From contig CAWVKS010000008.1 in the NCBI GenBank assembly GCA_963930055.1, positions 248,001 to 312,000 of the forward strand: a DNA stretch of 64,000 bases. The letters are read 5' to 3'. This DNA is from Pullichristensenella sp963930055 (lineage in GTDB: Bacteria > Bacillota > Clostridia > Christensenellales > Aristaeellaceae). Both the position numbers and the translations under genes were made by a program. Positions 17,856 through 26,691 of the stretch are shown piece after piece; position 1 is the stretch's first letter, and each line of letters starts with the position of its first letter. The notes below the pieces were generated by a model. It saw nothing but the letters and a program-made list of their open reading frames with translations, ran no database searches and had not been told where the DNA came from.

Positions 17856-19019
17856 ATGTCCGTGCCCAACATGCCCCCGCGCCCCGCGGGCAGCCGGCCG
17901 CCCATGCGGGGCAGGCCGCAGGGGGCGGGAAGCCGCCCGCAGGCCGGGCAATACCATCCGCGGCGGCCGGTCGCCGCGCCCCGGCAGGGCCACGCCCCGC
18001 GCCGGCATACGCTGCTGCCCTTTTCCCTCGCCTGCGCCTGCGCGCTGGCGCTGGGCGTAGTTTTGCAGGCGCTTTTGCCCAACGGCTTTTCCCTGGCCGG
18101 GGACACGGAGGGCGGCGCCGTGGCCGCCGTCGCCGAGATCGAGGCTTCGGACACCGTGCAGATCAACGAGGTGATGACCGCCAACGGCCGCCTCTTCCGC
18201 GACGCGGAGGGCAGGACGCCGGACTGGATCGAGGTGCGCAACGCCTCCTCCGCGCCGGTGGAGCTGGAGGGCTGGACGCTGGCGCGCAGCGCCGAGGAAA
18301 AGCACATGTTCATCTTCCCGCAGCGCACGCTTGAGCCGGGCGAGTGCGTGCTGGTGTTTGCCGATTCCACCTACGCCGACGGCGCGGACGGCTACCACGC
18401 CCCCTTCTCCCTCAAGGCGGCGGGCGACACGCTGATGCTGTTCAACCCCGAGGGCGTGGCCGTGGAGGCCATCAACATACCCGCGCTGGCCAAAAACGCC
18501 GTCTACCGCCGCGTGGACGGGGGCTGGGAAGTCTCCGCCCAGTTCACGCCCGGCATGGAGAACACCGACCAGAGCTACCACGCGATGACGCTGGCCATCA
18601 CCCCTTCGGACGTGGTGGTAAACGAGGTCATGTCCGGGAACACGCGCACGCTGGCCGCCGAGGATGGGCAGTACTATGACTACATAGAGCTTGCGAACCT
18701 CTCCGGCGCGGACGTGGACATTTCCGGCTGGTATTTGAGCGACGACGCGGCCGACAGCATGGCCTGGCGCATCCCCGACGGCACGGCGGTCCCGGCGGGC
18801 GGCTATCTGCTGTTCTATGCCTCCGGGAACGACGCGGGCACGCACACCAACTTCCGCCTCTCCGCCGAGGGCGAGGCGGCGGTGCTGACCAACGCCAAAG
18901 GCCAGATCGTCTCTATCGCCGATTACGACATACTCGACCCCGACCAGGCGTTTTCCCGCCGCGCGGATGGCAGCTATACCACCGAGCTTGCCCCCAGCCC
19001 CGGCGCGGCCAACGAATAG
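17856..19019 (+). CDS. Membrane-anchored lamin-tail domain protein without CotH domain
   Basis: The ATG directly follows the DUF4956 stop codon. The 387-residue product has a Pro/Arg/Gly-rich head of 50 residues, one membrane segment and two lamin-tail domains (about 97-215 and 245-375), each with the INEVM/VNEVM opening and GWTLA or GWYLSDDAA turn. It ends after the second domain, so it looks like the N-terminal architecture of the two CotH proteins cut short. It may bind the same surface ligand as they do. Confidence 0.8.
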   Translation: MSVPNMPPRPAGSRPPMRGRPQGAGSRPQAGQYHPRRPVAAPRQGHAPRRHTLLPFSLACACALALGVVLQALLPNGFSLAGDTEGGAVAAVAEIEASDTVQINEVMTANGRLFRDAEGRTPDWIEVRNASSAPVELEGWTLARSAEEKHMFIFPQRTLEPGECVLVFADSTYADGADGYHAPFSLKAAGDTLMLFNPEGVAVEAINIPALAKNAVYRRVDGGWEVSAQFTPGMENTDQSYHAMTLAITPSDVVVNEVMSGNTRTLAAEDGQYYDYIELANLSGADVDISGWYLSDDAADSMAWRIPDGTAVPAGGYLLFYASGNDAGTHTNFRLSAEGEAAVLTNAKGQIVSIADYDILDPDQAFSRRADGSYTTELAPSPGAANE

Positions 19020-19023
19020 CCCC

Positions 19024-19236
19024 CAGAGCGCTGACAAAGCCCGCAAACGCGAAGATCGCCCCGATAAAATGGAGATCCGTGGCGAGTTTGCAAGCCCAAA
19101 GGCCTGCAAGTCGCCGAGAGCGGCCGTTTTTGACGATCCAGGATCGGCCAAAACACCTTGGCGGCAAACTTTGCCGACGGCAAAGCTTCCCTGGCTTTCC
19201 CGACGTTCTGACAGCCTGCCCGCTTTGCCAACGCCC
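19024..19236 (+). repeat. Decayed copy of the IS1182-related small repeat (copy E)
   Basis: The left end is identical to the young copies (CAGAGCGCTGACAAAGC). The right part (ACGTTCTGACAGCCTGCCC then GCTTTGCCAAC) is clearly related to their right end but substituted throughout. The middle is no longer alignable by eye. It fills most of the gap between the lamin-tail gene and its terminator. No flanking duplication is visible. Confidence 0.55.
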
Positions 19237-19272
19237 CGCGCGGACGGCCACGCTGCCGCCCGCGCGTTTTTT
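19237..19272 (+). terminator. Terminator of the CotH/VTC/DUF4956 operon
   Basis: An outer stem CGCGCGG/CCGCGCG and an inner CGGC/GCCG are followed by six T residues. Confidence 0.8.
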
Positions 19273-19326
19273 CTGCCGCTGGAACTTTTTGCCCTTTCCC
19301 GCCGTCTGAAAACCGAGGTGATGACG

Positions 19327-20175
19327 ATGAAAGCACTGTGTGTATTCCTGCTGGCCGCCCTTCTGGCGCTCCCCGCCGCGGCGGAAACGGCCGACCCGCT
19401 TGCCCGCTACGCGCTGACCGACGGCCAGAGCGTGGAGATGGACCTCGACGGCGACGGCGATTTGGAGACGCTCACGTTCCGCGTCGCCGGCAGCGACATC
19501 GATGGCGATGAACACGCCGGGATCGCCGTGGAGGACGGCGGCGAGACCGCCGGCTGGAACAGCGAAGCGCTGTTCTATCCCTCGGCCTATGCCACGGACA
19601 TCGACGGCGACGGGATCGTGGAGATCCTCGTCTGCGGCGACTGGGCCTCCGCGGATTACGCCACCTACTGCCTGAACTGGGATGGCAGCACGTTCACGCC
19701 GCTCCCCTTCGCCAATGCCAGCCGCAGCGGCGATGGCGGGGACTACCTGTACTATGGCTACGGCTACGTGCAGTCTATCAAGGACGGCCTCATTACCCTC
19801 TGCGGCTCGCAGGACGTGCTGGGCACCTACTTCGGCGCCCGCGTGTTCGCCCTGCAAAACGGCGTCTTTGAATTCGCCGACGACGGCCTCTGGCATTTCC
19901 CCCTTGACGAATACTCCTGGGATCGCGCCCTCGTGCCCACGCGGGACATCGCCGCCACGTTTGTGGAAGGCGGCGCGGAGACGGAAGGCGTCATCCCCGA
20001 GGGAGAGCCCTTCGTCATCACCGCCTCGGACAAGGCCGGCGTAGCCTGGTTCCAGACCAAAGACGGGCGCGAAGGCTATCTCGCCATCGCCCCCGACGAA
20101 GCGCGCGGCTGGGGCTTTACCGTGGGCGGCGTGCCCGAGGACGAGCTGTTTGAAATGGTGCCTTACGCGGATTGA
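19327..20175 (+). CDS. Secreted protein with FG-GAP/calcium-loop motifs
   Basis: The 282-residue protein starts with a signal peptide (MKALCVFLLAALLALPAAA). Two acidic loops, DLDGDGDLET and DIDGDGIVEI, are of the kind found in FG-GAP/VCBS beta-propeller repeats and EF-hand-like calcium sites. The last 70 residues resemble an SH3b-like module (PFVITASDKAGVAWFQTKDGREGYL). ATG 19327 lies six bases from GAGGTG, whereas the in-frame ATG at 19321 overlaps that site. It is probably an exported carbohydrate- or wall-interacting protein; the function is unknown. Confidence 0.7.
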   Translation: MKALCVFLLAALLALPAAAETADPLARYALTDGQSVEMDLDGDGDLETLTFRVAGSDIDGDEHAGIAVEDGGETAGWNSEALFYPSAYATDIDGDGIVEILVCGDWASADYATYCLNWDGSTFTPLPFANASRSGDGGDYLYYGYGYVQSIKDGLITLCGSQDVLGTYFGARVFALQNGVFEFADDGLWHFPLDEYSWDRALVPTRDIAATFVEGGAETEGVIPEGEPFVITASDKAGVAWFQTKDGREGYLAIAPDEARGWGFTVGGVPEDELFEMVPYAD

Positions 20176-20188
20176 GAAATGGTACAAC

Positions 20189-20224
20189 AAAACCGGCGCT
20201 CCACAAACGCGGAGTGCCGGTTTT
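20189..20224. terminator. Bidirectional terminator between converging genes
   Basis: The stem AAACCGGC plus CTCC pairs with GGAG plus GCCGGTTT around an 8-base loop, with T-rich ends on both strands. It separates the FG-GAP gene from ftsH. Confidence 0.85.
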
Positions 20225-20239
20225 CCATCCCAAATGTCT

Positions 20240-22123
20240 TTACGCCTGTACGGCGGCGGCGCCGTCCTCGTCCGCGCTGGTCGCGCCCGGCTCGGGCAGG
20301 CCGCGCAGAAGCGCCATGAACTGTTCGCCGGTGATCGTCTCCTCGCGGTAGAGGTATTCGGCCACGCGGTTGAGGGAGGCCATGTTCTTCTTCAGAAGCT
20401 CCACGGCCTTGTCGTGCTGGGCGCGCACCACGTCCACCACCTGCCGGTCGATGGCCGTGGCCGTGTCCGGGGAGCAGGCCAGGGAGGTGTCGCCGCCCAG
20501 GTACTGGTTGCTGACCGTCTCCATGGCCACCATGCCGAACTCGTCGGACATGCCGTAGCGCGTGATCATGGCGCGCGCCAGTTTCGTGGCCTGCTCGATG
20601 TCGTTGGAAGCGCCGGTGGTCACCTGGCCGAACACCACTTCCTCGGCGGCGCGGCCGCCGGTGAGCACGGCGATCTTGCTGAGCAGTTCTTCGCGGGTGA
20701 GCAGCTTCTTGTCGTCCTGGTCCACCTGCATGGTGTAGCCCAGCGCGCCGGACGTGCGCGGCACGATGGTGATCTTCGTCACCGGCGCGGTGTTGCTCTG
20801 CAGGGCGGCGACCAGCGCGTGGCCGACCTCGTGGTAGGAGACGACGCGTTTTTCATGCTCGGAGAGCACGGCGTTTTTGCGCTGGTAACCGGCGATGACC
20901 GTTTCCACGCTTTCCTCGAGGTCGGATTGCGATACGGCGTTCCTGCCCTCGCGCACGGCGCGCAGCGCGGCCTCGTTGATGATGTTGGCAAGCTCCGCGC
21001 CGCTCGCGCCGGAGGTGGCGCGGGCGATGGCGGTGAAGTCGATGCGCTTTTCCAGCTTCACCTGCCGGGCGTGCACGCGGAGGATGGCCTCGCGGCCGGC
21101 CAGGTCGGGCAGCTCCACGGGGATGCGGCGGTCGAAGCGGCCGGGGCGCAAAAGCGCGGGATCGAGCGAATCCGGGCGGTTGGTGGCCGCGAGTATGACC
21201 ACGCCCTTGTTGGCGTCGAAGCCGTCCATCTCGGTGAGCAGCTGGTTGAGCGTCTGTTCGCGCTCGTCGTTGCCGCCGATCACGCCGCCGTCGCGCTTTT
21301 TGCCGATGGTGTCGATCTCGTCGATAAAGACGATGCAGGGCGCTTTCTCCGCCGCCTGCTTGAACAGGTCGCGCACCTTGGCCGCGCCCATGCCCACGAA
21401 CATCTGCACAAACTCCGAGCCGGAGATGGAGAAGAACGGCACGTGCGCTTCCCCCGCCACGGCCTTGGCCAGCAGCGTCTTGCCCGTGCCCGGCGGGCCG
21501 ACCAGCAGCGCGCCCTTGGGCAGTTTCGCGCCGATCTCGGAATAGCGCTTCGGGTCGTGGAGGAAATCGACGATCTCGCCAAGCGCCTCCTTGGCCTCGT
21601 CCTCGCCGGCCACGTCGTTAAAGGTGACGCCCGTCTTTTCCTCGCCGACGATTTTGGCGTTGGCCTTGCCAAAGCTCATGGCGTTCTCGCCGCCCATGCG
21701 CTTTTGCATGTTGCGCATGAGCAGGTAGCCCGCGCCGAAGATGAGGCCGTAGGGCAGCACCCAGCCCAGCAGGATCTGCACCAGCGGCGAGGTTTCCTCG
21801 ATGATCTCCGTCTCAAAGGAGACTTCGGGATGGGAAAGCAGGCGCTGGGTCAGATCGTCGTCCGGCCAGGCGCCGGTGCGGTAGATGCCCTCCGCGCCCT
21901 CCACTTCGGCGAGGAAGAGTATGGTGCTGCTGCTGTCGTCCAGCGCCACTTCGCGCACTTCGCCCTTGTCCAGCATCGCAAGGAACTTGTCGTAAGTGAC
22001 CTCCGTCACCCGAGGCTGCGTGAACAGCGGGAATACGAAGGCGTTGAGGAACATCATCACTAGCAGGACGATGATCGCGTTGTACAAAAGTGATTTTTTC
22101 GGCGGTTGATGTTTGTCTGCCAT
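20240..22123 (-). CDS. ftsH: ATP-dependent zinc metalloprotease FtsH
   Basis: The protein has 627 residues with two N-terminal membrane segments flanking an extracellular domain of about 75 residues. An AAA+ domain carries Walker A GPPGTGKT near 205, Walker B FIDEID and the SRH arginines (RPGRFDRR). The zinc site HEVGH near residue 423 has V where HEAGH is usual, which still fits HExxH. It degrades membrane and short-lived cytosolic proteins. ATG 22123 follows GAGGGG at eight bases. It appears monocistronic. Confidence 0.97.
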   Translation of the reverse strand: MADKHQPPKKSLLYNAIIVLLVMMFLNAFVFPLFTQPRVTEVTYDKFLAMLDKGEVREVALDDSSSTILFLAEVEGAEGIYRTGAWPDDDLTQRLLSHPEVSFETEIIEETSPLVQILLGWVLPYGLIFGAGYLLMRNMQKRMGGENAMSFGKANAKIVGEEKTGVTFNDVAGEDEAKEALGEIVDFLHDPKRYSEIGAKLPKGALLVGPPGTGKTLLAKAVAGEAHVPFFSISGSEFVQMFVGMGAAKVRDLFKQAAEKAPCIVFIDEIDTIGKKRDGGVIGGNDEREQTLNQLLTEMDGFDANKGVVILAATNRPDSLDPALLRPGRFDRRIPVELPDLAGREAILRVHARQVKLEKRIDFTAIARATSGASGAELANIINEAALRAVREGRNAVSQSDLEESVETVIAGYQRKNAVLSEHEKRVVSYHEVGHALVAALQSNTAPVTKITIVPRTSGALGYTMQVDQDDKKLLTREELLSKIAVLTGGRAAEEVVFGQVTTGASNDIEQATKLARAMITRYGMSDEFGMVAMETVSNQYLGGDTSLACSPDTATAIDRQVVDVVRAQHDKAVELLKKNMASLNRVAEYLYREETITGEQFMALLRGLPEPGATSADEDGAAAVQA

Positions 22124-22230
22124 AAAAGGGACCCCTCTCTTAGCGGTCGAAGGCAACGCGCGATGCCGCCGCGCGCGCCGACGGGCCCGTCGCGCCGCGT
22201 CCCTGCGCCGCGCACTGCCCGGATAGGATA

Positions 22231-22258
22231 ATTATACGGAAATAAAGGAAAATGTCAA
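22231..22258 (-). promoter_or_regulatory. Sigma-A promoter of ftsH
   Basis: On the minus strand a perfect TTGACA and perfect TATAAT lie 16 bp apart, about 110 bp upstream of the ftsH start, which leaves a leader of roughly 100 nucleotides. Confidence 0.9.
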
Positions 22259-22335
22259 TGGATGAACTGTGAACAGGGGCGGCCAAGCGTGGCCTTTTTG
22301 TCGCGGCAGGGTTAAGATTGCCAGCGGCGCGCGCG

Positions 22336-23598
22336 TCACAGCCCCGCGGCGCAGGCCAGGCCCAGCGCCGCCGCCGTGGCCATGGGCACGGCGCAAAGGG
22401 CGGCCGTCCATTCGGCGCACAGCCGCCCGCGCTCGGAAAGGGCGCGCGCAAGGCCGGGAAGGGCGCGGCGCTCGCCCATGCGGGCGAGTATTTCGGCGTC
22501 CCCGGCGCTTTGCGGCGCGGGCGCGTTTTCGGCAAGCAGCGCCCCGCGCAGCTGCGCGGCCAGCGCCCCGGCGTCGTAGACGGCGTCCTCGGGATAGCCC
22601 ATCAGGCCGGCGGCCAGCTCCAGCGCCCGCAACAGCGCCTGTTTGAAGGAGAGCTTTTCCTCGCGCAGCCCCGCTTCCAGCGCGCCCATGAGCGGCGCCA
22701 CCGTCCGATCGGCGCGCAGCATGGCGCGGCGCACGGCCTCGGCGTCGAAGGCGGCGGCCTCGCGCATGAAGCGGCGGCCCAGCGTGGCGGCGCGCAGGTC
22801 GTTGACGCGGGCGAAGGTGTAAAAGAGGCCGTCGAAGCGCCCGAGCTGTTTCATCGCGTCGCAATAGCCGCGCAGGCGGTTGCGGCGCACCAGCGCTTCG
22901 TCAAAGTCGAGGAACGCGCCCAGGTCGCGGCGGGGCAGCACGGTGGTCAAAAAGGGCATTTTCGCGTATTCGGGGTGGGTCGGCGCTGTGTGCAGCTCCA
23001 CGGCCAGCACTTCCTCCGCCCCGGCGCGCAGCGCCATGTCGATGGGCAGGTTGTCGCAGTAGCCGCCGTCCACATAGCGTTCGCCGTCGATTACGCGCGT
23101 GGGGAAGATGGGGAAGCACGCCGACGAAGCCAGCAGCCAGTCGATCAGCTGCCCCTCGGGGATGCCCGTGAGCGTGCGCGCCGCCGGCGCGAGCGAGGGG
23201 AATTTCACCGCCACCAGCCCAAAGCCCATGCCCGCGGCCCGCACGCGGCCTTCGCGCAGGTTTTCGCGCAAGAGCGCCTCCAGCGGCGCGACGTCCAGGC
23301 GCATCTGGCGGGCGTGTTCCAGTAAAAACGGCAATACTTCGCGCTTGCGGCTGAACATGCGCTCCACCTGCGCCCCCTCGGCCTTGCCGCCGCGCAAAAG
23401 CCCGCGCGCGGCGATCCCGTCCCACAGCCGCGCGGCCAATTCGCGGTCGCCCTGCAAAAACAGCGCCGCGTTGATCGCGCCGATGGAGGTGCCAAAGCAC
23501 ATGTGGAAGCGCAGCCCCGCCTCCTCAAGCGCCTGCCAGACGCCGACTTCGTAGGAGCCGCGCGACCCGCCGCCGCTGAACACCAAAGCCCGCTTCAA
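22336..23598 (-). CDS. Patatin-like phospholipase
   Basis: The 420-residue protein has the patatin Ser-Asp dyad layout. The glycine-rich oxyanion loop SGGGSRGSYEVGVW is at residues 8-21, the nucleophile elbow GTSIGA near 36-41, and the catalytic Asp in DGGYCDNLP near 175. The C-terminal 150 residues are Ala/Arg-rich and end in a hydrophobic segment that may sit in the membrane. It is expected to hydrolyse acyl chains from phospholipids. The start directly follows a promoter and has GGGAGGG. Confidence 0.88.
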   Translation of the reverse strand: MKRALVFSGGGSRGSYEVGVWQALEEAGLRFHMCFGTSIGAINAALFLQGDRELAARLWDGIAARGLLRGGKAEGAQVERMFSRKREVLPFLLEHARQMRLDVAPLEALLRENLREGRVRAAGMGFGLVAVKFPSLAPAARTLTGIPEGQLIDWLLASSACFPIFPTRVIDGERYVDGGYCDNLPIDMALRAGAEEVLAVELHTAPTHPEYAKMPFLTTVLPRRDLGAFLDFDEALVRRNRLRGYCDAMKQLGRFDGLFYTFARVNDLRAATLGRRFMREAAAFDAEAVRRAMLRADRTVAPLMGALEAGLREEKLSFKQALLRALELAAGLMGYPEDAVYDAGALAAQLRGALLAENAPAPQSAGDAEILARMGERRALPGLARALSERGRLCAEWTAALCAVPMATAAALGLACAAGL

Positions 23599-23624
23599 AA
23601 CCAGCCCTCCCCTCGTGTGCGCCC

Positions 23625-23653
23625 ATTATAGCATGCGGGGGAAGGGTTGTCCA
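23625..23653 (-). promoter_or_regulatory. Promoter of the patatin gene
   Basis: On the minus strand TGGACA is followed after 17 bp by TATAAT. Confidence 0.7.
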
Positions 23654-23721
23654 GCGGGGAAGTTGTTCCCCACAGGCGTCATGGCATCTGCGGAAGCGCC
23701 TGCCGACGGGCGCGCGTTCGT

Positions 23722-23862
23722 TCAGCGCAAATGCGCCTTCGGTTTCCCGTATAAGCTGTTTCCCCTTGCATCGACCAATCCAAGGATAAAATCGGCGGAG
23801 ACGCGGTTATAGCGGCAGAGCGTCAACAGATGACGGATGGGCAACTCGTTCGCGCCGCGTTC
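23722..23862 (-). pseudogene. C-terminal remnant of an XRE-type regulator
   Basis: The minus-strand frame encodes ELPIRHLLTLCRYNRVSADF then ILGL, which matches the C-terminal part of the intact XRE regulator at 54932-55156 (EMPIRHLRTLCSYYGVSADY then VLGL). The helix-turn-helix half is missing: upstream in the same frame the sequence no longer resembles a regulator. The reading frame is open to 23988, but only this part is related. Confidence 0.55.
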
Positions 23863-23979
23863 TGCGCCCTGCGCGAGGCCGTCTGGTACGCCGACCGCTA
23901 CGACGCCTTTGCCCGCGGTTTCCGCCTCGGCACGCGCCTGGCGGCGGAAGGCCTCTGGCAGCCGGAGGAAGGCGCATGA
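23830..23979 (+). pseudogene. Short remnant ORF, possible DUF6809-like tail
   Basis: A 49-codon frame ends in DAFARGFRLGTRLAAEGL, which recalls the conserved C-terminus of small DUF6809-type proteins. Its first codons overlap the XRE remnant on the other strand, there is no good ribosome binding site, and the parent gene is missing. I read 23722-23979 as a junction of two gene ends left by deletion. The family guess is weak. Confidence 0.3.
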
Positions 23980-23996
23980 CCGCGCCAAAAGCGGCG

Positions 23997-24197
23997 CAGA
24001 GCGCTGACAAAGCCTACAACCGCAAAAATCGCTCTGATATACAAAAAATCAGAAGCGATTTTTGCTTCCTACGTCAGCTGCACTTGCATCCTGCGGTCAC
24101 TTACGTCTAAGTAAGCTCCCTTGGCTGCAAGTACAGCTTCCTTGGCTTGCAGGCTTTCTCAACGCTCTGCCAGTCTGCCCACTTTGTCAACATCCTG
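23997..24197 (+). repeat. IS1182-related non-autonomous repeat, copy A (201 bp)
   Basis: The element runs from CAGAGCGCTGACAAAG to CTTTGTCAACATCCTG, so its ends are an imperfect inverted repeat around TGACAAAG. An internal stem is formed by GCAAAAATCGCT and its complement. A tandem 21-bp imperfect duplication (AGCTCCCTTGGCT / AGCTTCCTTGGCT) lies near 24114-24150. A hairpin abuts the right end (24198-24223), but no exact copy of it remains on the left. It has no coding capacity. Confidence 0.85.
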
Positions 24198-24223
24198 AGC
24201 GCCCCGCAAAATGGCGGGGCGCT
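24198..24223 (-). terminator. Hairpin downstream of ackA
   Basis: The stem AGCGCCCCGC/GCGGGGCGCT encloses a short loop. It lacks a T-tract on the minus strand, where repeat copy A begins at once. It is likely the former ackA terminator. The stretch 24224-24380 shows nothing else. Confidence 0.55.
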
Positions 24224-24380
24224 TATAAATGGGCCGCACGGGTGAGAAGGGAAGGGGAAAGAAGGGAGGCCGCGCGGCCCGCTTTCTCCCGGCAAGGTAT
24301 GCGCATGCCGGGGGAAAGCTGTTCCTCGCGCGCTGCGGCCACGCACGCAGACGTGCGGGCGCGGCCGGCGGCGGTGAAAC

Positions 24381-25580
24381 CTACTTGCTGGTGAGCATCA
24401 GCGTGTCGCGGGCGATGGCCAATTCCTCGTTGGTGGGGATGACCCAGACTTTGACCTTGCTGTCCGGGGCGGAGATCTCCGCCTCCACGCCGCGCACTTT
24501 GGCGTTCTTTTCCGCGTCCAGCTTGACGCCGAGGAACTCGAGGCCCTCGAGCACTTCCGCGCGGCCCTCGCCGTCGTTCTCGCCGATGCCGGCGGTGAAG
24601 ATGATGGCGTCCAGGCCGCCCATGGCCGCCGCGTAGGCGCCGATGTACTTGCGGATGCGGTAGGCCCAGATGTCGAGCGTCACCTTGGCCATTGCATTGC
24701 CCTCGGCTGCGGCGGAGCGCACGTCGCGCATGTCGCTGGAAACGCCGGAAAGGCCGAGCAGGCCGCTCTTTTTGTTGAGCACGTTGAGCGTCTCGCTGGG
24801 GGTGAGGTGCTCGTTGTTGGCGATGCACTCCACCACGGCGGGATCGAGGTCGCCGGAGCGGGTGCCCATCAAAACGCCCTCCAGAGGCGTCAGGCCCATG
24901 GACGTGTCAAAGCACTTGCCGTCCACGCAGGCGCTCAGGGAAGAGCCGTTGCCCAGATGGCAGATGACGATCTTGCTGGGCTTGTCCTTGAGGCCGAGCA
25001 CTTCCAGCGCGCGCGCGGACACGAAGCGGTGGCTGGTGCCGTGGAAGCCGTAGCGGCGGATGTGATACTTCTCGTAGTACTCATAGGGCACGCCGTAGAG
25101 GTAGGACGTGCGCGGCATGGTCTGATGGAAAGCGGTGTCGAACACGGCCACCATCGGCGTATCCGGCATCACGGCCTGGCAGGCGCGGATGCCCATGAGG
25201 TTGGCGGGGTTGTGCAGAGGCCCGAGGGGGATGTTCTCCTCGATGGCGTCCATGCACGCCTGGTCGATGATGCAGGAGGCGGTGAACTTCTCGCCGCCGT
25301 GGAGCACGCGATGGCCCACCGCGCCGATCTCGGAGATAGAGGAGATGACGCCGTGCTCCTTGGACAGAAGCGCTTCGAGCACGAGGTTCATGGCCTCGGT
25401 GTGATCCTTGATGGCGTCCGGGGTGACGGTGTAGGTCTTGTCGCCGTACTTGTGGGTGAGCTTGCCGCCCTCGATGCCGATGCGCTCGACCAGGCCCTTG
25501 GCGATGATGGACTCGTGGTCCATGTCGATGAGCTGATACTTCAGCGAGGACGACCCCGCGTTGATGATGAGGATTTTCAT
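24381..25580 (-). CDS. ackA: Acetate kinase
   Basis: The 399-residue protein carries both acetokinase signatures: MKILIINAGSSSLKYQL at the N-terminus and the HGTSHRF loop near 180. The ATP-binding and hinge motifs GNGSSLSA and TAGIGEN are also present. It converts acetyl phosphate and ADP to acetate and ATP, the substrate-level phosphorylation step of acetogenic fermentation. It lies 30 bp after pta in the same operon. Confidence 0.98.
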   Translation of the reverse strand: MKILIINAGSSSLKYQLIDMDHESIIAKGLVERIGIEGGKLTHKYGDKTYTVTPDAIKDHTEAMNLVLEALLSKEHGVISSISEIGAVGHRVLHGGEKFTASCIIDQACMDAIEENIPLGPLHNPANLMGIRACQAVMPDTPMVAVFDTAFHQTMPRTSYLYGVPYEYYEKYHIRRYGFHGTSHRFVSARALEVLGLKDKPSKIVICHLGNGSSLSACVDGKCFDTSMGLTPLEGVLMGTRSGDLDPAVVECIANNEHLTPSETLNVLNKKSGLLGLSGVSSDMRDVRSAAAEGNAMAKVTLDIWAYRIRKYIGAYAAAMGGLDAIIFTAGIGENDGEGRAEVLEGLEFLGVKLDAEKNAKVRGVEAEISAPDSKVKVWVIPTNEELAIARDTLMLTSK

Positions 25581-25610
25581 GTCACAAACTCCTTGCTTGC
25601 AAAGACTGTC

Positions 25611-26594
25611 TTACGCCTGCGCCGCGGTGATGGCCACGGTGGCGACGATGTCGTCCACGGAGCAGCCGCGGGAGAGGTCGTTGCACGGCTTGGCGATGCC
25701 CTGCAAAATGGGGCCGTAGGCCTCCGCGCCCGCCAGGCGCTGCACCAGCTTGTAGCCGATGTTGCCCGCTTCCAGGCCCGGGAACACCAGCACGTTGGCC
25801 TTGCCGGCCACGGGGCTGCCGGGCGCCTTGAGCTGGCCGACGCTTTCGACGATGGCCGCGTCCAGCTGCAATTCGCCATCCAGCATCAGGCTGGGGTCGA
25901 GCTCTTTGGCGATACGGGTGGCTTCCTGCACCTTGGTGACAAGGTCGTGCTTGGCCGAGCCCTTGGTGGAGAAGGAGAGCATGGCCACGCGCGGCTCGAT
26001 GCCCGCCAGCGCGCGGGCGCTGTCCGCCGCGCCCAGGGCGATGCTGGCCAGCTGTTCGGCGTCGGGGTCGATGTTCACGGCGCAGTCGGCAAAGACCATC
26101 ACGCCGTCGTCGCCGTAGGCCTTGTTCGGGCACTCCATCAGGAAGCAGGAGGAAACGGTTTTGATGCCGGGCTTGGACTTGATGATCTGCAAAGCCGGGC
26201 GCAGCATGTCGCCCGTGGAGTGGATGGCGCCGGAAACGAGGCCGTCCGCGTCGCCCATCTTCACCATCATCACGCCGTAGTACATCGGATCCCTGACCAG
26301 CTCCGCGGCCTGCTCGGGGGTCATGCCCTTGGCCTTGCGCAGCTCATAGAGCGTCTCGGCGTACTGCTTGCATTTGTCCGAGGTCCTGGGGTCGATGATC
26401 TCAAGGCCTTCCAGCGACGCGCCCGCCGCCACTTCCTTGACCTTTGCCGGGTCGCCCAGCAGCGTCAATCTGGCGATGCCCTGCTCCGCGATCTTCACCG
26501 CGGCCTGCACGTTGCGGCTCTCCTCGCCCTCGGGCAGCACGATGTGCTTGACGTTGGCTTTTGCCTTTGCCTTGATCTTGTCGATAAGCGCCAT
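25611..26594 (-). CDS. pta: Phosphate acetyltransferase
   Basis: The 327-residue protein is a short-form Pta without an N-terminal regulatory domain. Recognisable features are LPEGEESR, DADGLVSGAIHSTGDMLRPAL, SFSTKGSAKHDLVTKV, and FPGLEAGNIGYKLVQRLAGA near the C-terminus. It makes acetyl phosphate from acetyl-CoA, which feeds AckA encoded immediately downstream. Confidence 0.97.
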   Translation of the reverse strand: MALIDKIKAKAKANVKHIVLPEGEESRNVQAAVKIAEQGIARLTLLGDPAKVKEVAAGASLEGLEIIDPRTSDKCKQYAETLYELRKAKGMTPEQAAELVRDPMYYGVMMVKMGDADGLVSGAIHSTGDMLRPALQIIKSKPGIKTVSSCFLMECPNKAYGDDGVMVFADCAVNIDPDAEQLASIALGAADSARALAGIEPRVAMLSFSTKGSAKHDLVTKVQEATRIAKELDPSLMLDGELQLDAAIVESVGQLKAPGSPVAGKANVLVFPGLEAGNIGYKLVQRLAGAEAYGPILQGIAKPCNDLSRGCSVDDIVATVAITAAQA

Positions 26595-26644
26595 GTTGTT
26601 CCCTCCAAAATGCCATTCGTGGCAGATTTTTTTACCCTTTCTCT

Positions 26645-26673
26645 ATTATACGGTATAAACGCCGGTTTGAAAA
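26645..26673 (-). promoter_or_regulatory. Promoter of pta-ackA
   Basis: On the minus strand a perfect TATAAT is preceded 17 bp upstream by TTTTCA, a weak -35. Confidence 0.6.
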
Positions 26674-26691
26674 GGCTTTTTTGATAAACTT

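Noticed and set aside
17856..19019. Third CotH kinase in the 10-19 kb locus
   Set aside because: The protein ends after its second lamin-tail domain and has none of the CotH kinase motifs.
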